Below, one piece after another: positions 7,861 through 16,028 of a stretch of 64,000 nucleotides of DNA (its first letter is position 1; the number at the start of each line of letters is the position of its first letter). The notes under the pieces are model-generated. The model was not told where the DNA came from, ran no database searches, and saw only the letters and a list, made by a program, of their open reading frames with translations. Origin of the DNA: Sphingobium sp. D43FB (lineage in GTDB: Bacteria; Pseudomonadota; Alphaproteobacteria; Sphingomonadales; Sphingomonadaceae); contig NZ_NMUA01000003.1 of the NCBI RefSeq assembly GCF_002312805.1, positions 62,001 through 126,000 on the forward strand, given 5' to 3'. The translations under genes and the position numbers were made by a program.

Positions 7861-9501
7861 ATGACCCGCATTGCCCTTTATGCCCGTTACTCCTCGGACC
7901 AGCAGAGCGCCGCATCGATCGAGGATCAGCTTCGCATCTGCCGCGAGCGCGCCGAGCGTGAGGGCTGGCATGTCGTCCACAGCTATCAGGATGCCGCGAT
8001 ATCGGGTGCGAGCATGATCCTGCGTCCGGGCATTCAATCGCTTCTCCAGGACGCACAGGCGGGGAAGGTCGACATCGTTATTTCCGAAGCGCTCGACCGT
8101 GTGTCGCGCGATCAGGCGGATGTGGCGACGCTCTACAAGCATCTTCAGTTTGCGCGCGTGCCGCTGGTGACGCTGGCCGAAGGCGAGATCAGCGAATTGC
8201 ATGTCGGCCTCAAGGGCACGATGAACGCGCTGTTCCTCAAGGACTTGGCGAAGAAGACCCATCGCGGGCAGCGCGGGCGCGTCGAAAAGGGGTTTTCGGC
8301 GGGGCCGGTGGGTTATGGCTACCGCACGGTGCGGCGGCTCTCGAGCGAAGGCGAGCTGGTGAGGGGCGAATGCCGGATCGCGCCGGCAGAGGCGCCCATT
8401 GTGGAGCGCATCTTCCGCGAGTTCGCGGCGGGCAAGAGTCCGCGCGGCATCGCGCGTGACCTGAACCGGGACGGCATTCCCGGTCCATCCGGCCGCCCCT
8501 GGAGCGACACGACCATACGCGGCAAGCCCAAGCTGGGCATCGGCATCCTCAACAACGAGATGTATGTCGGCGTGCGGGTCTGGAATCGCAAGCAGGCCGT
8601 CAAGGACCCGCGCACGGGACAGACCGTGCGGCGTCCCAATCCCGAATCCGAATGGGTCCGGGTCGAAGTGCCTGGCCTGCGAATAGTCAGTGACGATATG
8701 TGGCAGGCGGTGAAGCGGCGGCGAGATGTGCTGGTCGAGCAATATAAGCCGCTGCTCGATGGCCTTCGTGCGGCGCAGGCGAGCCGGATGCACCGTGCCC
8801 GTCGTCCCGTCACTCTGCTATCGGGCCTTGTCGAATGCGGCGTTTGCGGCGGCACGGTCGGCTTGGCGGTCAACGGGCGGTTTGGCTGTATCAATCACCA
8901 TCGCCGCCATATCTGCGCCAACAACCGCACTATCCTTCGCAAAAAGCTGGAAGAGCGGGCGCTTGCGGGTCTGCGCGAACGGCTGGTGTCGCCGGAGAAG
9001 GTGCAGGCGGCGGTCGCCGCTTACGCCGAACATATCAACCGAGAGAACCGTGAACAGCGGGTGCAGATCGAAGCCGACCGCCGCGCGCTGGACAAGATCG
9101 AGCGCGCCATTGCCGGGATCATGACAGCGATCGAGGACGGGCTGTACCAGCCCACGATGAAGGCCCGCATGGCGGAACTGGAGCGGCAGAAGGCCGAAAT
9201 CGCTACCCGCATGGCGTCGGCCCCGCAGGCTGTTCCAGACGTTCATCCCGGCATCGCTGGAATCTACGAACGGGAGGTAGAGCGATTCACCCAAGCGCTC
9301 GAAGACCCGGAAACCCGGCTCGACGCCTCCGACGCCATTCGGTCGCTCATTCACCGGATTGTCCTGCATCCTGGCGACAAGTGGGGCGAAATCCATGCCA
9401 CGCTACACGGCGCCCTCATGGGCATCCTCGACTTTGCAAAGGAAACCCCTCGACCCGCCCCCGTTGTTACGACAAAGGTGGCTCAGGGTTCGCTGGGGTG
9501 A
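7861..9501 (+). CDS. Large serine recombinase (site-specific integrase/resolvase)
   Basis: This 546-residue recombinase has, in order, an N-terminal resolvase domain (1-150) with nucleophile Ser11 in YARYSSDQQ and the catalytic arginine segment EALDRVSRDQ; a recombinase domain (about 165-275) containing GPVGYGYRTV; a zinc ribbon (about 320-355) with CGVCGG and a second Cys pair in FGCINHHRRHIC; and a coiled-coil-rich stretch (about 385-450) typical of this class. It would integrate and excise the element by recombining short attP/attB sites. The gene sits at the right end of the island next to the core genome, as expected for the element's own integrase. The protein looks complete. Confidence 0.92.
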   Translation: MTRIALYARYSSDQQSAASIEDQLRICRERAEREGWHVVHSYQDAAISGASMILRPGIQSLLQDAQAGKVDIVISEALDRVSRDQADVATLYKHLQFARVPLVTLAEGEISELHVGLKGTMNALFLKDLAKKTHRGQRGRVEKGFSAGPVGYGYRTVRRLSSEGELVRGECRIAPAEAPIVERIFREFAAGKSPRGIARDLNRDGIPGPSGRPWSDTTIRGKPKLGIGILNNEMYVGVRVWNRKQAVKDPRTGQTVRRPNPESEWVRVEVPGLRIVSDDMWQAVKRRRDVLVEQYKPLLDGLRAAQASRMHRARRPVTLLSGLVECGVCGGTVGLAVNGRFGCINHHRRHICANNRTILRKKLEERALAGLRERLVSPEKVQAAVAAYAEHINRENREQRVQIEADRRALDKIERAIAGIMTAIEDGLYQPTMKARMAELERQKAEIATRMASAPQAVPDVHPGIAGIYEREVERFTQALEDPETRLDASDAIRSLIHRIVLHPGDKWGEIHATLHGALMGILDFAKETPRPAPVVTTKVAQGSLG

Positions 9502-9575
9502 CGGTAAGGGTGGATTTGCGACGGTCCGCTTATGGGCTAGTATCGCGAGATCAACATCACCCATACAGGCAACAT

Positions 9576-9905
9576 ATGAGCTATCGGATATTCTATCACC
9601 ATGGCCCTGAGCTTGGCTTGGCAACGCAAGTGGCAAAGGGTGCGCTGGACATCGAAGAAAACGCTATCACTATAAAATCAGGCGGAGATTCCTATCCAAT
9701 TGCATTCCACGACATTCAAGATGTCCAACTGATCCGCCTGCACAAAATCGGTCGCGTCATTCGCTTAAAGCATAATAAAGGAACGCATTTCGTGTCTGTC
9801 ATACGGTTTATGATAGGGCAGTTCGCGCTAATCAATTTCCTTGCCACTGGAAGGGTGTTTGATCGGATACAAAGTGCGGTGCTCAGCAAAAATAATCCGG
9901 CATGA
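9576..9905 (+). CDS. Small hypothetical protein, possibly PH-like fold
   Basis: This is a 109-residue protein from the ATG at 9576; the in-frame extension upstream is shadow sequence of the recombinase gene. It looks like an antiparallel beta-sheet followed by one helix (IAFHDIQDVQLIRLHKIGRV, then a hydrophobic FMIGQFALINFLATG segment), the general shape of bacterial pleckstrin-homology-like proteins. Codon use is more AT-rich than in the core genes, which fits recent acquisition. I recognise no specific family, and its role is unknown. Confidence 0.55.
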   Translation: MSYRIFYHHGPELGLATQVAKGALDIEENAITIKSGGDSYPIAFHDIQDVQLIRLHKIGRVIRLKHNKGTHFVSVIRFMIGQFALINFLATGRVFDRIQSAVLSKNNPA

Positions 9906-10319
9906 TTTGTCTGCTTCCTGAAATTAGGCCTGTTCCCATGCGCGACCGCTTCTGGCCGCTCGATGACTAGCAGCTTGGCAGTCCGATCATGGTTGCATAG
10001 AGGGTCCGCGTCCAGCGTTGGGGAATTGGTAGACCCGCGGTTACAACCGCCCTGCTTCGGCAGATTGCAAGTTCGAACCTTGCCGCTGGACAACCAATCT
10101 CTGACCGGTTTTGGGATGTAGAAATGCTCGCACGAATGGCATTTTCTGCTCCTCATCACGCATCGCTGTCCTATCGGCACCTGAGCCGCTATACTCCCCC
10201 CGCACCCCATGCGCTCCGCCCCCGACTTTCCGATAGGATCAAGGCCGCGTAATTTTATGTCGAAATGTGCGGGAAATGTGCGAAGCTAAGGGCGACAAGA
10301 TGAGGGGAGCCCGAGACAT
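9906..10319. other. Island/core boundary region
   Basis: No protein gene is supported here. It holds the tRNA-like sequence at 10010-10096 and the upstream region of the permease that starts at 10320. A minus-strand open frame of 164 codons (9716-10210) runs antisense across the tRNA-like structure and is rejected. The recombinase attachment site may lie between about 9510 and 10120, but no repeat inside the window identifies it. Confidence 0.45.
10010..10096 (+). tRNA. Class-II tRNA-like sequence with abnormal anticodon arm
   Basis: The sequence folds as a cloverleaf: an 8-bp acceptor stem (GTCCAGCG with CGCTGGAC), a 3-bp D stem (GGG/CCC) around a loop containing TTGGTAGA as in tRNA-Leu, a long variable arm (CTGC-TTCG-GCAG), and a perfect T arm (GCAAG-TTCGAAC-CTTGC). 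It ends in AACCA. The anticodon arm is odd: GCGG/CCGC closes a 6-base loop TTACAA, or a 4-base loop if a fifth pair forms, instead of the normal 7-base loop. No identity can be assigned. It may be a decayed tRNA-Leu carried by the mobile element, an integration scar, or a non-canonical tRNA. Confidence 0.5.
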
Positions 10320-11714
10320 ATGAGTTGGACACGCCGCAAGTCGATCGAAGCGATGACGCCGACGGGGGACCAGCATCGCCTGGCCCGCACCCTGTCCTGG
10401 CCGCATCTGCTGGCGCTGGGCGTCGGCGCGATCGTCGGCACCGGCATCCTGACCCTGATCGGCGTCGGCGCGGACCGCGCTGGCCCTGCCGTCCTCCTCT
10501 CCTTCGCCATAGCCGGCGCGATCTGCGCCTGCGCCGCGCTCGCCTATGCCGAACTTTCGACCATGATGCCCGCCGCGGGCAGCGCCTATAGCTACTCCTA
10601 TGTGGCGCTGGGCGAAGGCATCGCCTGGATCGTGGGATGGAGCCTGATCCTCGAATATAGCCTTGTCGTCTCGACCGTAGCGGTCGGCTGGTCGGGCTAT
10701 GCCGCGCCGCTGCTGACCGGGATCGGCTTTCCCGAAAGACTGACGCAAGGGCCGGAACTGGGCGGCCTCGTCAACCTGCCCGCCATCTTCATCATCGCGG
10801 TGGTCGCAGGCCTGCTGATGCTCGGCACCCATGAAAGCGCGCGCCTCAACAGCATCCTCGTCCTCATCAAGATCGCGACCCTGAGCCTCTTCGTCTGGGT
10901 CGCCCTGCCCGTTTTCGATGCGCAGAATCTTGAGCCCTTCATGCCCTTCGGCTTCGCCAAGGATATGGGACCGGACGGGGTCGAGCGCGGCGTCATGGCG
11001 GCGGCGGCGATCATCTTCTTCGCCTTCTACGGCTTCGACGCCATTTCCACCGCAGCAGAGGAAGCCAAGAACCCGGACCGCGACCTCGCCATCGGCATCG
11101 TCGGCTCGCTGGTCGTCTGCACCCTGATCTATGTCCTGGTCGCCGCCGCCGCGATTGGCGCCATGCCCTTCACCCGCTTTGCCGACAGCCCCGAACCCCT
11201 CGCGCTGATCCTGCGCGAAATGGGTCGCGGAGAGGTGGCGCGGATCGTCGCCATAGCCGCCGTCATCGCCCTGCCGACCGTGCTGCTGGGCTTCCTCTAC
11301 GGCCAGAGCCGCATCTTCCTGGTCATGGCGCGCGACGGTTTCCTGCCCCAAAGCCTCGCCAAAATCTCCAGGCGCGGCACCCCTGTGCGCATCACCATCG
11401 TCACTGCCGTCTTGGTCGCCATCATCGCGGGCCTGCTCCCCATCGATGAGATCGCCGCCCTCGCCAATGCCGGCACCCTGATCGCCTTCACCGCGGTCGG
11501 TGCCTGCCTCCTCGTCCTGCGCCGCCGCAGCCCCGACCTCCGCCGCCCCTTCCGCACGCCCGCCGCCTGGTTCGTCGGGTTAGGCGCAATCGCAGGTTGC
11601 GCCTATCTGTTCATCAGCCTGCCGACGGACACGATCTTGGCGTGCTTCGGGTGGAATGCGCTGGGGCTGGTCGTGTACTTTCTGTACGGGCAGAAGCGGG
11701 CGGTGGCTGCATGA
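10320..11714 (+). CDS. APC-family amino acid permease
   Basis: This 464-residue integral membrane protein has about 12 hydrophobic segments. TM1 carries the APC superfamily signature GVGAIVGTGIL, and the region after TM2 carries AYAELSTMMPAAGSAYSYSY, typical of the cationic amino acid transporter branch. The ETGE-like loop segments seen in exchangers are not obvious, so proton-coupled uptake of an amino acid is the likely reaction; the substrate cannot be read from sequence. Length is normal for the family. It is the first clear core gene after the island, and the TonB-like gene follows after 10 bases. Confidence 0.88.
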   Translation: MSWTRRKSIEAMTPTGDQHRLARTLSWPHLLALGVGAIVGTGILTLIGVGADRAGPAVLLSFAIAGAICACAALAYAELSTMMPAAGSAYSYSYVALGEGIAWIVGWSLILEYSLVVSTVAVGWSGYAAPLLTGIGFPERLTQGPELGGLVNLPAIFIIAVVAGLLMLGTHESARLNSILVLIKIATLSLFVWVALPVFDAQNLEPFMPFGFAKDMGPDGVERGVMAAAAIIFFAFYGFDAISTAAEEAKNPDRDLAIGIVGSLVVCTLIYVLVAAAAIGAMPFTRFADSPEPLALILREMGRGEVARIVAIAAVIALPTVLLGFLYGQSRIFLVMARDGFLPQSLAKISRRGTPVRITIVTAVLVAIIAGLLPIDEIAALANAGTLIAFTAVGACLLVLRRRSPDLRRPFRTPAAWFVGLGAIAGCAYLFISLPTDTILACFGWNALGLVVYFLYGQKRAVAA

Positions 11715-11724
11715 GGGGTAGAGA

Positions 11725-12348
11725 ATGAGCATATTGCTGGGACTGATGCTGGCCAGCGCACTGACACAGGCCAAGCCGCTCGGCAATCCGGGGCAATGGT
11801 TGAGCGATGCAGACTATCCGCCAGGCCCAAGAAAACGCCGTGAAGAAGGTATGGTAAGTTTTACAGTGCTAATTTCGCCTGAAGGCCGTGTCGAAAAATG
11901 CGGTGTTACTCAATCCAGCGGTTTTCCAGAATTGGATCAAACGACCTGCGCGGCGGTGCTAGTGCGAGCAAGATTCAAGCCGGCAACGGACGAAAATGGC
12001 ATTGCGACTTATGCTAGCTATAATGCTCGCATCGGTTGGCTTCATCCTAATCGCACTTCCGCTCCGCGCCGTTCCCCTCCTTTCGAACCACCCATCGATA
12101 TGGAACTGCAAGTCCAAAAATTGCCCAATGGAGCACAGGAAGAACGGGTCACTATCGTCACGAAGATCGACTCGACCGGCCATGTGGTCGTTTGCGAACC
12201 ATCACAGTTTGTAAAATCTTTGCCTAAGTTGGTCGATGTCGCCTGCGCCCAAGCAAAAGCCAATTATGTCTCCGTCCAGACCGATGGGGAGGGCAAAGCC
12301 GTACCGACGATCAAAGGGATGCGGATATTGTTCAAGGTCGCGCGATAA
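11725..12348 (+). CDS. Secreted protein with two TonB-C-like domains
   Basis: This 207-residue protein has a short hydrophobic N-terminus that probably acts as a signal peptide. Residues about 28-110 match the TonB C-terminal domain (VSFTVLISPEGRVEKCGVTQ, then FPELDQTTCAAV). Residues about 125-205 look like a second, diverged copy (TIVTKIDSTGHVVVCE, then LPKLVDVACAQA). Each copy keeps a cysteine pair about 16 residues apart, suggesting a disulfide in each. There is no proline-rich linker or anchor as in true TonB. Free-standing TonB-C proteins like this are common in sphingomonads and have no established function. Confidence 0.7.
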   Translation: MSILLGLMLASALTQAKPLGNPGQWLSDADYPPGPRKRREEGMVSFTVLISPEGRVEKCGVTQSSGFPELDQTTCAAVLVRARFKPATDENGIATYASYNARIGWLHPNRTSAPRRSPPFEPPIDMELQVQKLPNGAQEERVTIVTKIDSTGHVVVCEPSQFVKSLPKLVDVACAQAKANYVSVQTDGEGKAVPTIKGMRILFKVAR

Positions 12349-12365
12349 TGGCAGAGCTTGTCCAG

Positions 12366-12662
12366 TCAAGCCGCCAGCGGTTTGACATCCAACTCACCGG
12401 CATGACCCCGCGCAACGGCCAAGTCGTGGCGCATCTGCATCCGCATCAGGGTATCCGCGTCGATGCCGAACAGCTTTTCGAAGCGGATCGCCATGTCTGC
12501 CGTCAACACCTGTCGCTGGTTCAGCAATCGGCTCACCGTCTGGCGCGTTACCCCCAGATGATCGGCCAGATCACCCACCTTGAGGCCCCGCGTTTCGACC
12601 AGTTCCGTCTTGATCCAATCGCCGGGATGAACCGCCAGCGAAGCGTGCATCTTAAGCGCCAT
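12366..12662 (-). CDS. HigA-family addiction-module antitoxin, apparently orphan
   Basis: This 98-residue protein is of the HigA/VapI type: PGDWIKTELVETRGLKVGDL leads into an XRE helix-turn-helix (LADHLGVTRQTVSRLLNQR) and then the LTADMAIRFEKLFG helix that defines the family. In complete modules it neutralises the HigB mRNA interferase and represses the operon. The expected higB just upstream is missing: the 186 bases before it contain only palindromic repeats. It is therefore an orphan antitoxin or a stand-alone regulator. It is convergent with the TonB-like gene. Confidence 0.85.
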   Translation of the reverse strand: MALKMHASLAVHPGDWIKTELVETRGLKVGDLADHLGVTRQTVSRLLNQRQVLTADMAIRFEKLFGIDADTLMRMQMRHDLAVARGHAGELDVKPLAA

Positions 12663-12678
12663 TATTGACCTCCCCCTT

Positions 12679-12790
12679 CCGTTCGGGCTGAGCTTGTCGA
12701 AGCCCTTTACTGAAAGCTATCGTTAATCGATTTCCAGACACCCGTGACATCATAAAATAGAGACGGCCTTCGACAAGCTCAGGCTCAACG
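12679..12790. repeat. Inverted pair of family-A palindromic repeats
   Basis: Two copies of the repeat CGTTCGGGCTGAGCTTGTCGA lie in opposite orientation: plus at about 12679-12705 and minus at about 12766-12790. They are separated by about 60 bases, so a long stem-loop could form. Other copies are at 29182-29210 and 56461-56491. Dispersed extragenic palindromes of this sequence are common in sphingomonad genomes. Confidence 0.8.
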
Positions 12791-12848
12791 AAATGAAGGG
12801 GAATGCCCCCACTGGCCTTTTCCCGCCCCACCCCCTACATGCGCCTTC

Positions 12849-13649
12849 ATGGGACGCTTCTCCAAAATGCACGGCTTGGGCAATGATTTCGTCGTGATCG
12901 ACGCGCGCGCCGACGCGATCGAAATGACCCCGAATCTCGCCCGCGCCATTGCCGATCGTCATGCCGGGATCGGCTGCGACCAGCTGATCCTGATCGGCAA
13001 CGCTCCCGATGCGGACGTTTCGATGCAGATTTTCAACGCGGATGGCAGCGAGGTCGAGGCTTGCGGCAACGCCACCCGCTGCGTGCCTTTGTTCGTCGGC
13101 CGCGACGTGTCGATCCGCACCAAAGCAGGGCTGCTCGAAGCCAAGGCCGTCGATGGCGGCGTGAGCGTCGACATGGGCGCGCCGCGCTTCGCATGGGACG
13201 CAATCCCGCTTGCCTACCCCATGGACACACTGACTATGGGCGCGAGTTGGGAAGACCTGCCCGCCCCCGCCGCGGTCAATGTCGGCAACCCGCATGTCAT
13301 CTTCTTTTTGGACGCTTGGGACGGTGTGAACTTCGAGCGGCTCGGCCCGCTCATCGAAACCGATCCGCTCTTTCCCGCCCGCATCAACGTCAATTTCGCG
13401 CAGGTCTTGGACGACAATCATATCCGCCTGATCGTGTGGGAACGCGGCGCCGGCCTCACCCGCGCCTGCGGCACCGGTGCCTGCGCCACCGCCGTCGCCG
13501 CCATCCGCCGCAAGCTGGTGCGTGGCCCCGTGACCGTGAGCCTGCCCGGCGGCGATCTGGTCATCGACTGGGCACCGGGCGGCACGATCAGCATGACCGG
13601 CCCCGCCACCCATGTCTTCGACGGCGAGGCTGACTGGTCGCGTTTCTGA
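12849..13649 (+). CDS. dapF: Diaminopimelate epimerase
   Basis: DapF converts LL-diaminopimelate to the meso form in lysine and peptidoglycan precursor synthesis in the cytoplasm. The 266-residue protein has both catalytic cysteines: Cys72 in EACGNATRC and Cys207 in RACGTGACA. The N-terminal KMHGLGNDF and central NVGNPH motifs are also present. Length is normal. The stop codon overlaps the mtaB start (TGATG), and the dapF-mtaB-ftsY-yciB order is a conserved alphaproteobacterial arrangement. Confidence 0.97.
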   Translation: MGRFSKMHGLGNDFVVIDARADAIEMTPNLARAIADRHAGIGCDQLILIGNAPDADVSMQIFNADGSEVEACGNATRCVPLFVGRDVSIRTKAGLLEAKAVDGGVSVDMGAPRFAWDAIPLAYPMDTLTMGASWEDLPAPAAVNVGNPHVIFFLDAWDGVNFERLGPLIETDPLFPARINVNFAQVLDDNHIRLIVWERGAGLTRACGTGACATAVAAIRRKLVRGPVTVSLPGGDLVIDWAPGGTISMTGPATHVFDGEADWSRF

Positions 13650-14971
13650 TGAGCGGCCCCGCCATCATCACCATGGGCTGCCGCCTCAACATTGCGGAGA
13701 GCGAGGCGATCCGTGACCTGGCGCAGGGGCAGGACAACCTGATCGTCGTCAATAGCTGCGCCGTCACCGCCGAAGCCGTGCGCCAGACCCGCCAGGCCAT
13801 CCGCCGCGCCCGGCGCGAGCGGCCGGAGGCACGGATCATGGTGACGGGCTGCGCGGCGCAGACCGAGCCGGAGACCTTCGCGGCGATGACCGAAGTCGAT
13901 GCGGTTATCGGCAACCGGGAGAAGCTGAACGCGGAAACCTATCTTCCGTCATCCCAGCGGAAGCTGGGATCCCCCTTTTCTTCAGCGTCATCCTCAGAAA
14001 GTGAGATGCCAGCCTTCGCTGGCATGACGGAGAAGGTGAAGGTCGCCGACATCATGGCCGTGCGCGACACCGCGCCGCATATGGCGTCCGCCTTTGCCGA
14101 CCATGCCCGCGCGTTCCTGGAGGTGCAAAATGGCTGCGACCATCGCTGCACCTTCTGCATCATCCCCTATGGCCGGGGCAACAGCCGCTCCGTGCCCGCA
14201 GGCGCGGTGGTGGACAAGGCGCGCGAACTGGTCGCTGCGGGCTATCGCGAGATCGTGCTGACCGGCGTCGATGTCACCAGCTACGGCCCCGACCTGCCGG
14301 GCAGCCCGTCGCTTGGCTCCCTGGTCGAGCGCATCCTGACCGGCGCACCCGATCTCCCCCGCCTGCGCCTCTCCTCGATCGACAGCGTGGAGATAGATGA
14401 CCGGCTGTTCGACCTGATCGCCCACGAACCGCGCATGATGCCGCACCTCCACCTCTCGCTGCAAGCGGGCGACGACATGATCCTCAAGCGGATGAAGCGG
14501 CGCCACAGTCGCGCCGATGCTGTCCGCATCGTTGAACGACTCAAGACTGCCCGCCCCGACATCAGCATCGGCGCGGACATCATCGCCGGTTTCCCGACCG
14601 AGGAGGATGCGATGTTCGAACGAAGCCTGGCGCTGATCGCCGACTGCGACATCGTCCATGGTCATATCTTCCCCTATTCGCCGCGCACCGGCACCCCCGC
14701 CGCGCGGATGCCACAGGTCGATCGCGCGACCATCAAGGCCCGCGCCGCCCGCCTGCGTGCCGCCTGCACGGCCCAACGGGAGGCCTGGCTGCGCAGCCTG
14801 ATCGGTACGACCCAGTCGGTGCTGGTCGAACGCAGCGGACTGTCGGGCCATGCCGAAAACTTCGCACCCGTGCGCTTTGCGACCCCACAGACGCCCTCGA
14901 CCATCGTCTCCGCCCGCATCACGGGGCTTGAGAAGGACACGCTGATCGCGCAAGAGGCTGTTCAAGAATGA
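13649..14971 (+). CDS. mtaB: tRNA t6A37 methylthiotransferase MtaB, with an in-frame repeat insertion
   Basis: MtaB is a radical-SAM enzyme that adds a methylthio group to t6A at position 37 of tRNAs reading ANN codons. The N-terminal domain has the auxiliary-cluster cysteines C11, C37 and C68. The radical-SAM cluster is C163-x3-C167-x2-C170 in NGCDHRCTFC. LSLQAGDD and FGADIIAGFPTE-type segments follow. Residues about 98-129 (PSSQRKLGS through PAFAGMTEK) do not belong to the family: they are the translation of a palindromic repeat inserted in frame in the linker between the two domains. The rest of the enzyme is intact, so it is probably still active. The start overlaps the dapF stop by one base. 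Confidence 0.95.
   Translation: MSGPAIITMGCRLNIAESEAIRDLAQGQDNLIVVNSCAVTAEAVRQTRQAIRRARRERPEARIMVTGCAAQTEPETFAAMTEVDAVIGNREKLNAETYLPSSQRKLGSPFSSASSSESEMPAFAGMTEKVKVADIMAVRDTAPHMASAFADHARAFLEVQNGCDHRCTFCIIPYGRGNSRSVPAGAVVDKARELVAAGYREIVLTGVDVTSYGPDLPGSPSLGSLVERILTGAPDLPRLRLSSIDSVEIDDRLFDLIAHEPRMMPHLHLSLQAGDDMILKRMKRRHSRADAVRIVERLKTARPDISIGADIIAGFPTEEDAMFERSLALIADCDIVHGHIFPYSPRTGTPAARMPQVDRATIKARAARLRAACTAQREAWLRSLIGTTQSVLVERSGLSGHAENFAPVRFATPQTPSTIVSARITGLEKDTLIAQEAVQE
13946..14033. repeat. Family-B REPIN-like palindromic element inside mtaB
   Basis: Two inverted hairpins face each other: CGTCATCCCAGC...GCTGGGAT (13949-13970) and ATGCCAGC...GCTGGCATGACG (14006-14029). The layout matches the intergenic copies at 14983-15075, 16029-16113 and 31275-31369. 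Here the element is translated in frame as part of MtaB. Confidence 0.85.
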
Positions 14972-14982
14972 CACTCTTTTTT

Positions 14983-15075
14983 CCGTCATTCCCGCGCAGG
15001 CGGGAACCCATCTCCCAACCGCCGCGCTTGATGCTGCGTCGGGAGATGGATCCCCGCCTGCGCGGGGATGACGAT
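14983..15075. repeat. Family-B REPIN-like palindromic element between mtaB and ftsY
   Basis: CCGTCATTCCCGCGCAGGCG at the left end and CCTGCGCGGGGATGACG at the right end are inverted copies of the same palindrome. Internal GGGAACCCATCTCCCA and GGGAGATGGATCCCC are also inverted copies. The unit fills most of the 109-base gap and ends about 6 bases before the ftsY start, so it may supply part of the ftsY leader. Confidence 0.88.
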
Positions 15076-15080
15076 GGTGG

Positions 15081-16019
15081 ATGAACATGGCTGACATTTC
15101 CTGGCGCGACCGCCTCTTTGGCGGATTGAAGCGCACGTCCGACAAGCTCGGCGACAATCTCACCGGCCTGTTCGGCAAGGCCGCCCTGGACGCGCAGACG
15201 CTCGACGAGATCGAGGAAGCGCTGATCCTGTCCGACCTCGGCCCGGCCATGGCGGTGCGGGTGCGCGAGCGGCTGGCCGAAGGGCGGTTCAACAAGGAAT
15301 TGACCGAAGATTATCTGCGCGAGATCATCGCGGAGGAAATCGAGAAGGTGCTGGCCCCCGTCGCCCGGCCACTGGAGATCGAAGCCTTCCCCCGGCCGCA
15401 GGTCATCCTGGTCATCGGCGTCAATGGGTCGGGCAAGACTACCACCATCGCGAAACTCGCGCATAATTTCCTGGAGCAGGATTATGGCGTGATGCTGGCG
15501 GCGGGCGATACGTTCCGCGCTGCGGCGATCGGCCAGCTCAAGGTGTGGGCCGAGCGGCTGGGCATCCCGATCGTCGCAGGCAAGGAAGGCGGAGACGCGG
15601 CGGGCATCGTGTTCGACGCGGTCAAGCAGGCGACCGCCACCGGCATCGACGTGCTGATCGTGGACACTGCAGGGCGTCTTCAGAACAAGACCGAGTTGAT
15701 GGATGAACTGGCCAAGATCCGCCGCATCCTGGGCCGGTTGAACCCGGCTTCTCCGCATGATGTCGTGCTGGTGCTGGATGCGACAACGGGCCAGAATGCG
15801 CTGAACCAGATCGAAGTGTTCAAGGAGACCGCGCAGGTCACTGGCTTGGTCATGACCAAGCTGGACGGCACGGCGCGCGGCGGCGTGCTGGTCGCGGCGG
15901 CAGAGAAATTCCGCCTGCCCATCCACGCCATTGGCGTTGGGGAAAAGATCGAGGATCTGCGGCCCTTCGATCCCGGCGACATGGCGCGCGCTATCGCAGG
16001 AACAGCCTATGCCCGCTGA
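15081..16019 (+). CDS. ftsY: Signal recognition particle receptor FtsY
   Basis: FtsY is the SRP receptor GTPase that docks ribosome-SRP complexes at the inner membrane. It has a four-helix N domain (about 1-85) and a G domain with P-loop GVNGSGKTTTIAK, DTAGRL (G3), TKLDGTARGG (G4) and the closing GVGEKIEDLRPFDP. At 312 residues it is the short form without the long acidic A domain of enterobacteria, as is usual in alphaproteobacteria. Two in-frame ATGs (15081 and 15087) are possible starts; the second gives the family-like MADISWRD beginning. The leader derives from a palindromic repeat. Confidence 0.95.
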   Translation: MNMADISWRDRLFGGLKRTSDKLGDNLTGLFGKAALDAQTLDEIEEALILSDLGPAMAVRVRERLAEGRFNKELTEDYLREIIAEEIEKVLAPVARPLEIEAFPRPQVILVIGVNGSGKTTTIAKLAHNFLEQDYGVMLAAGDTFRAAAIGQLKVWAERLGIPIVAGKEGGDAAGIVFDAVKQATATGIDVLIVDTAGRLQNKTELMDELAKIRRILGRLNPASPHDVVLVLDATTGQNALNQIEVFKETAQVTGLVMTKLDGTARGGVLVAAAEKFRLPIHAIGVGEKIEDLRPFDPGDMARAIAGTAYAR

Positions 16020-16028
16020 TGCAGTCCC

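Noticed and set aside
10010..10096. Assignment of the tRNA-like sequence as tRNA-Sec
   Set aside because: The 8-bp acceptor fits, but the D stem is only 3 bp instead of 6, the anticodon loop is not 7 bases with TCA, and no selA/selB is in view.
9716..10210. 164-codon minus-strand frame at the island border
   Set aside because: It runs antisense to the 9576-9905 gene and through the tRNA-like structure; no family signature.
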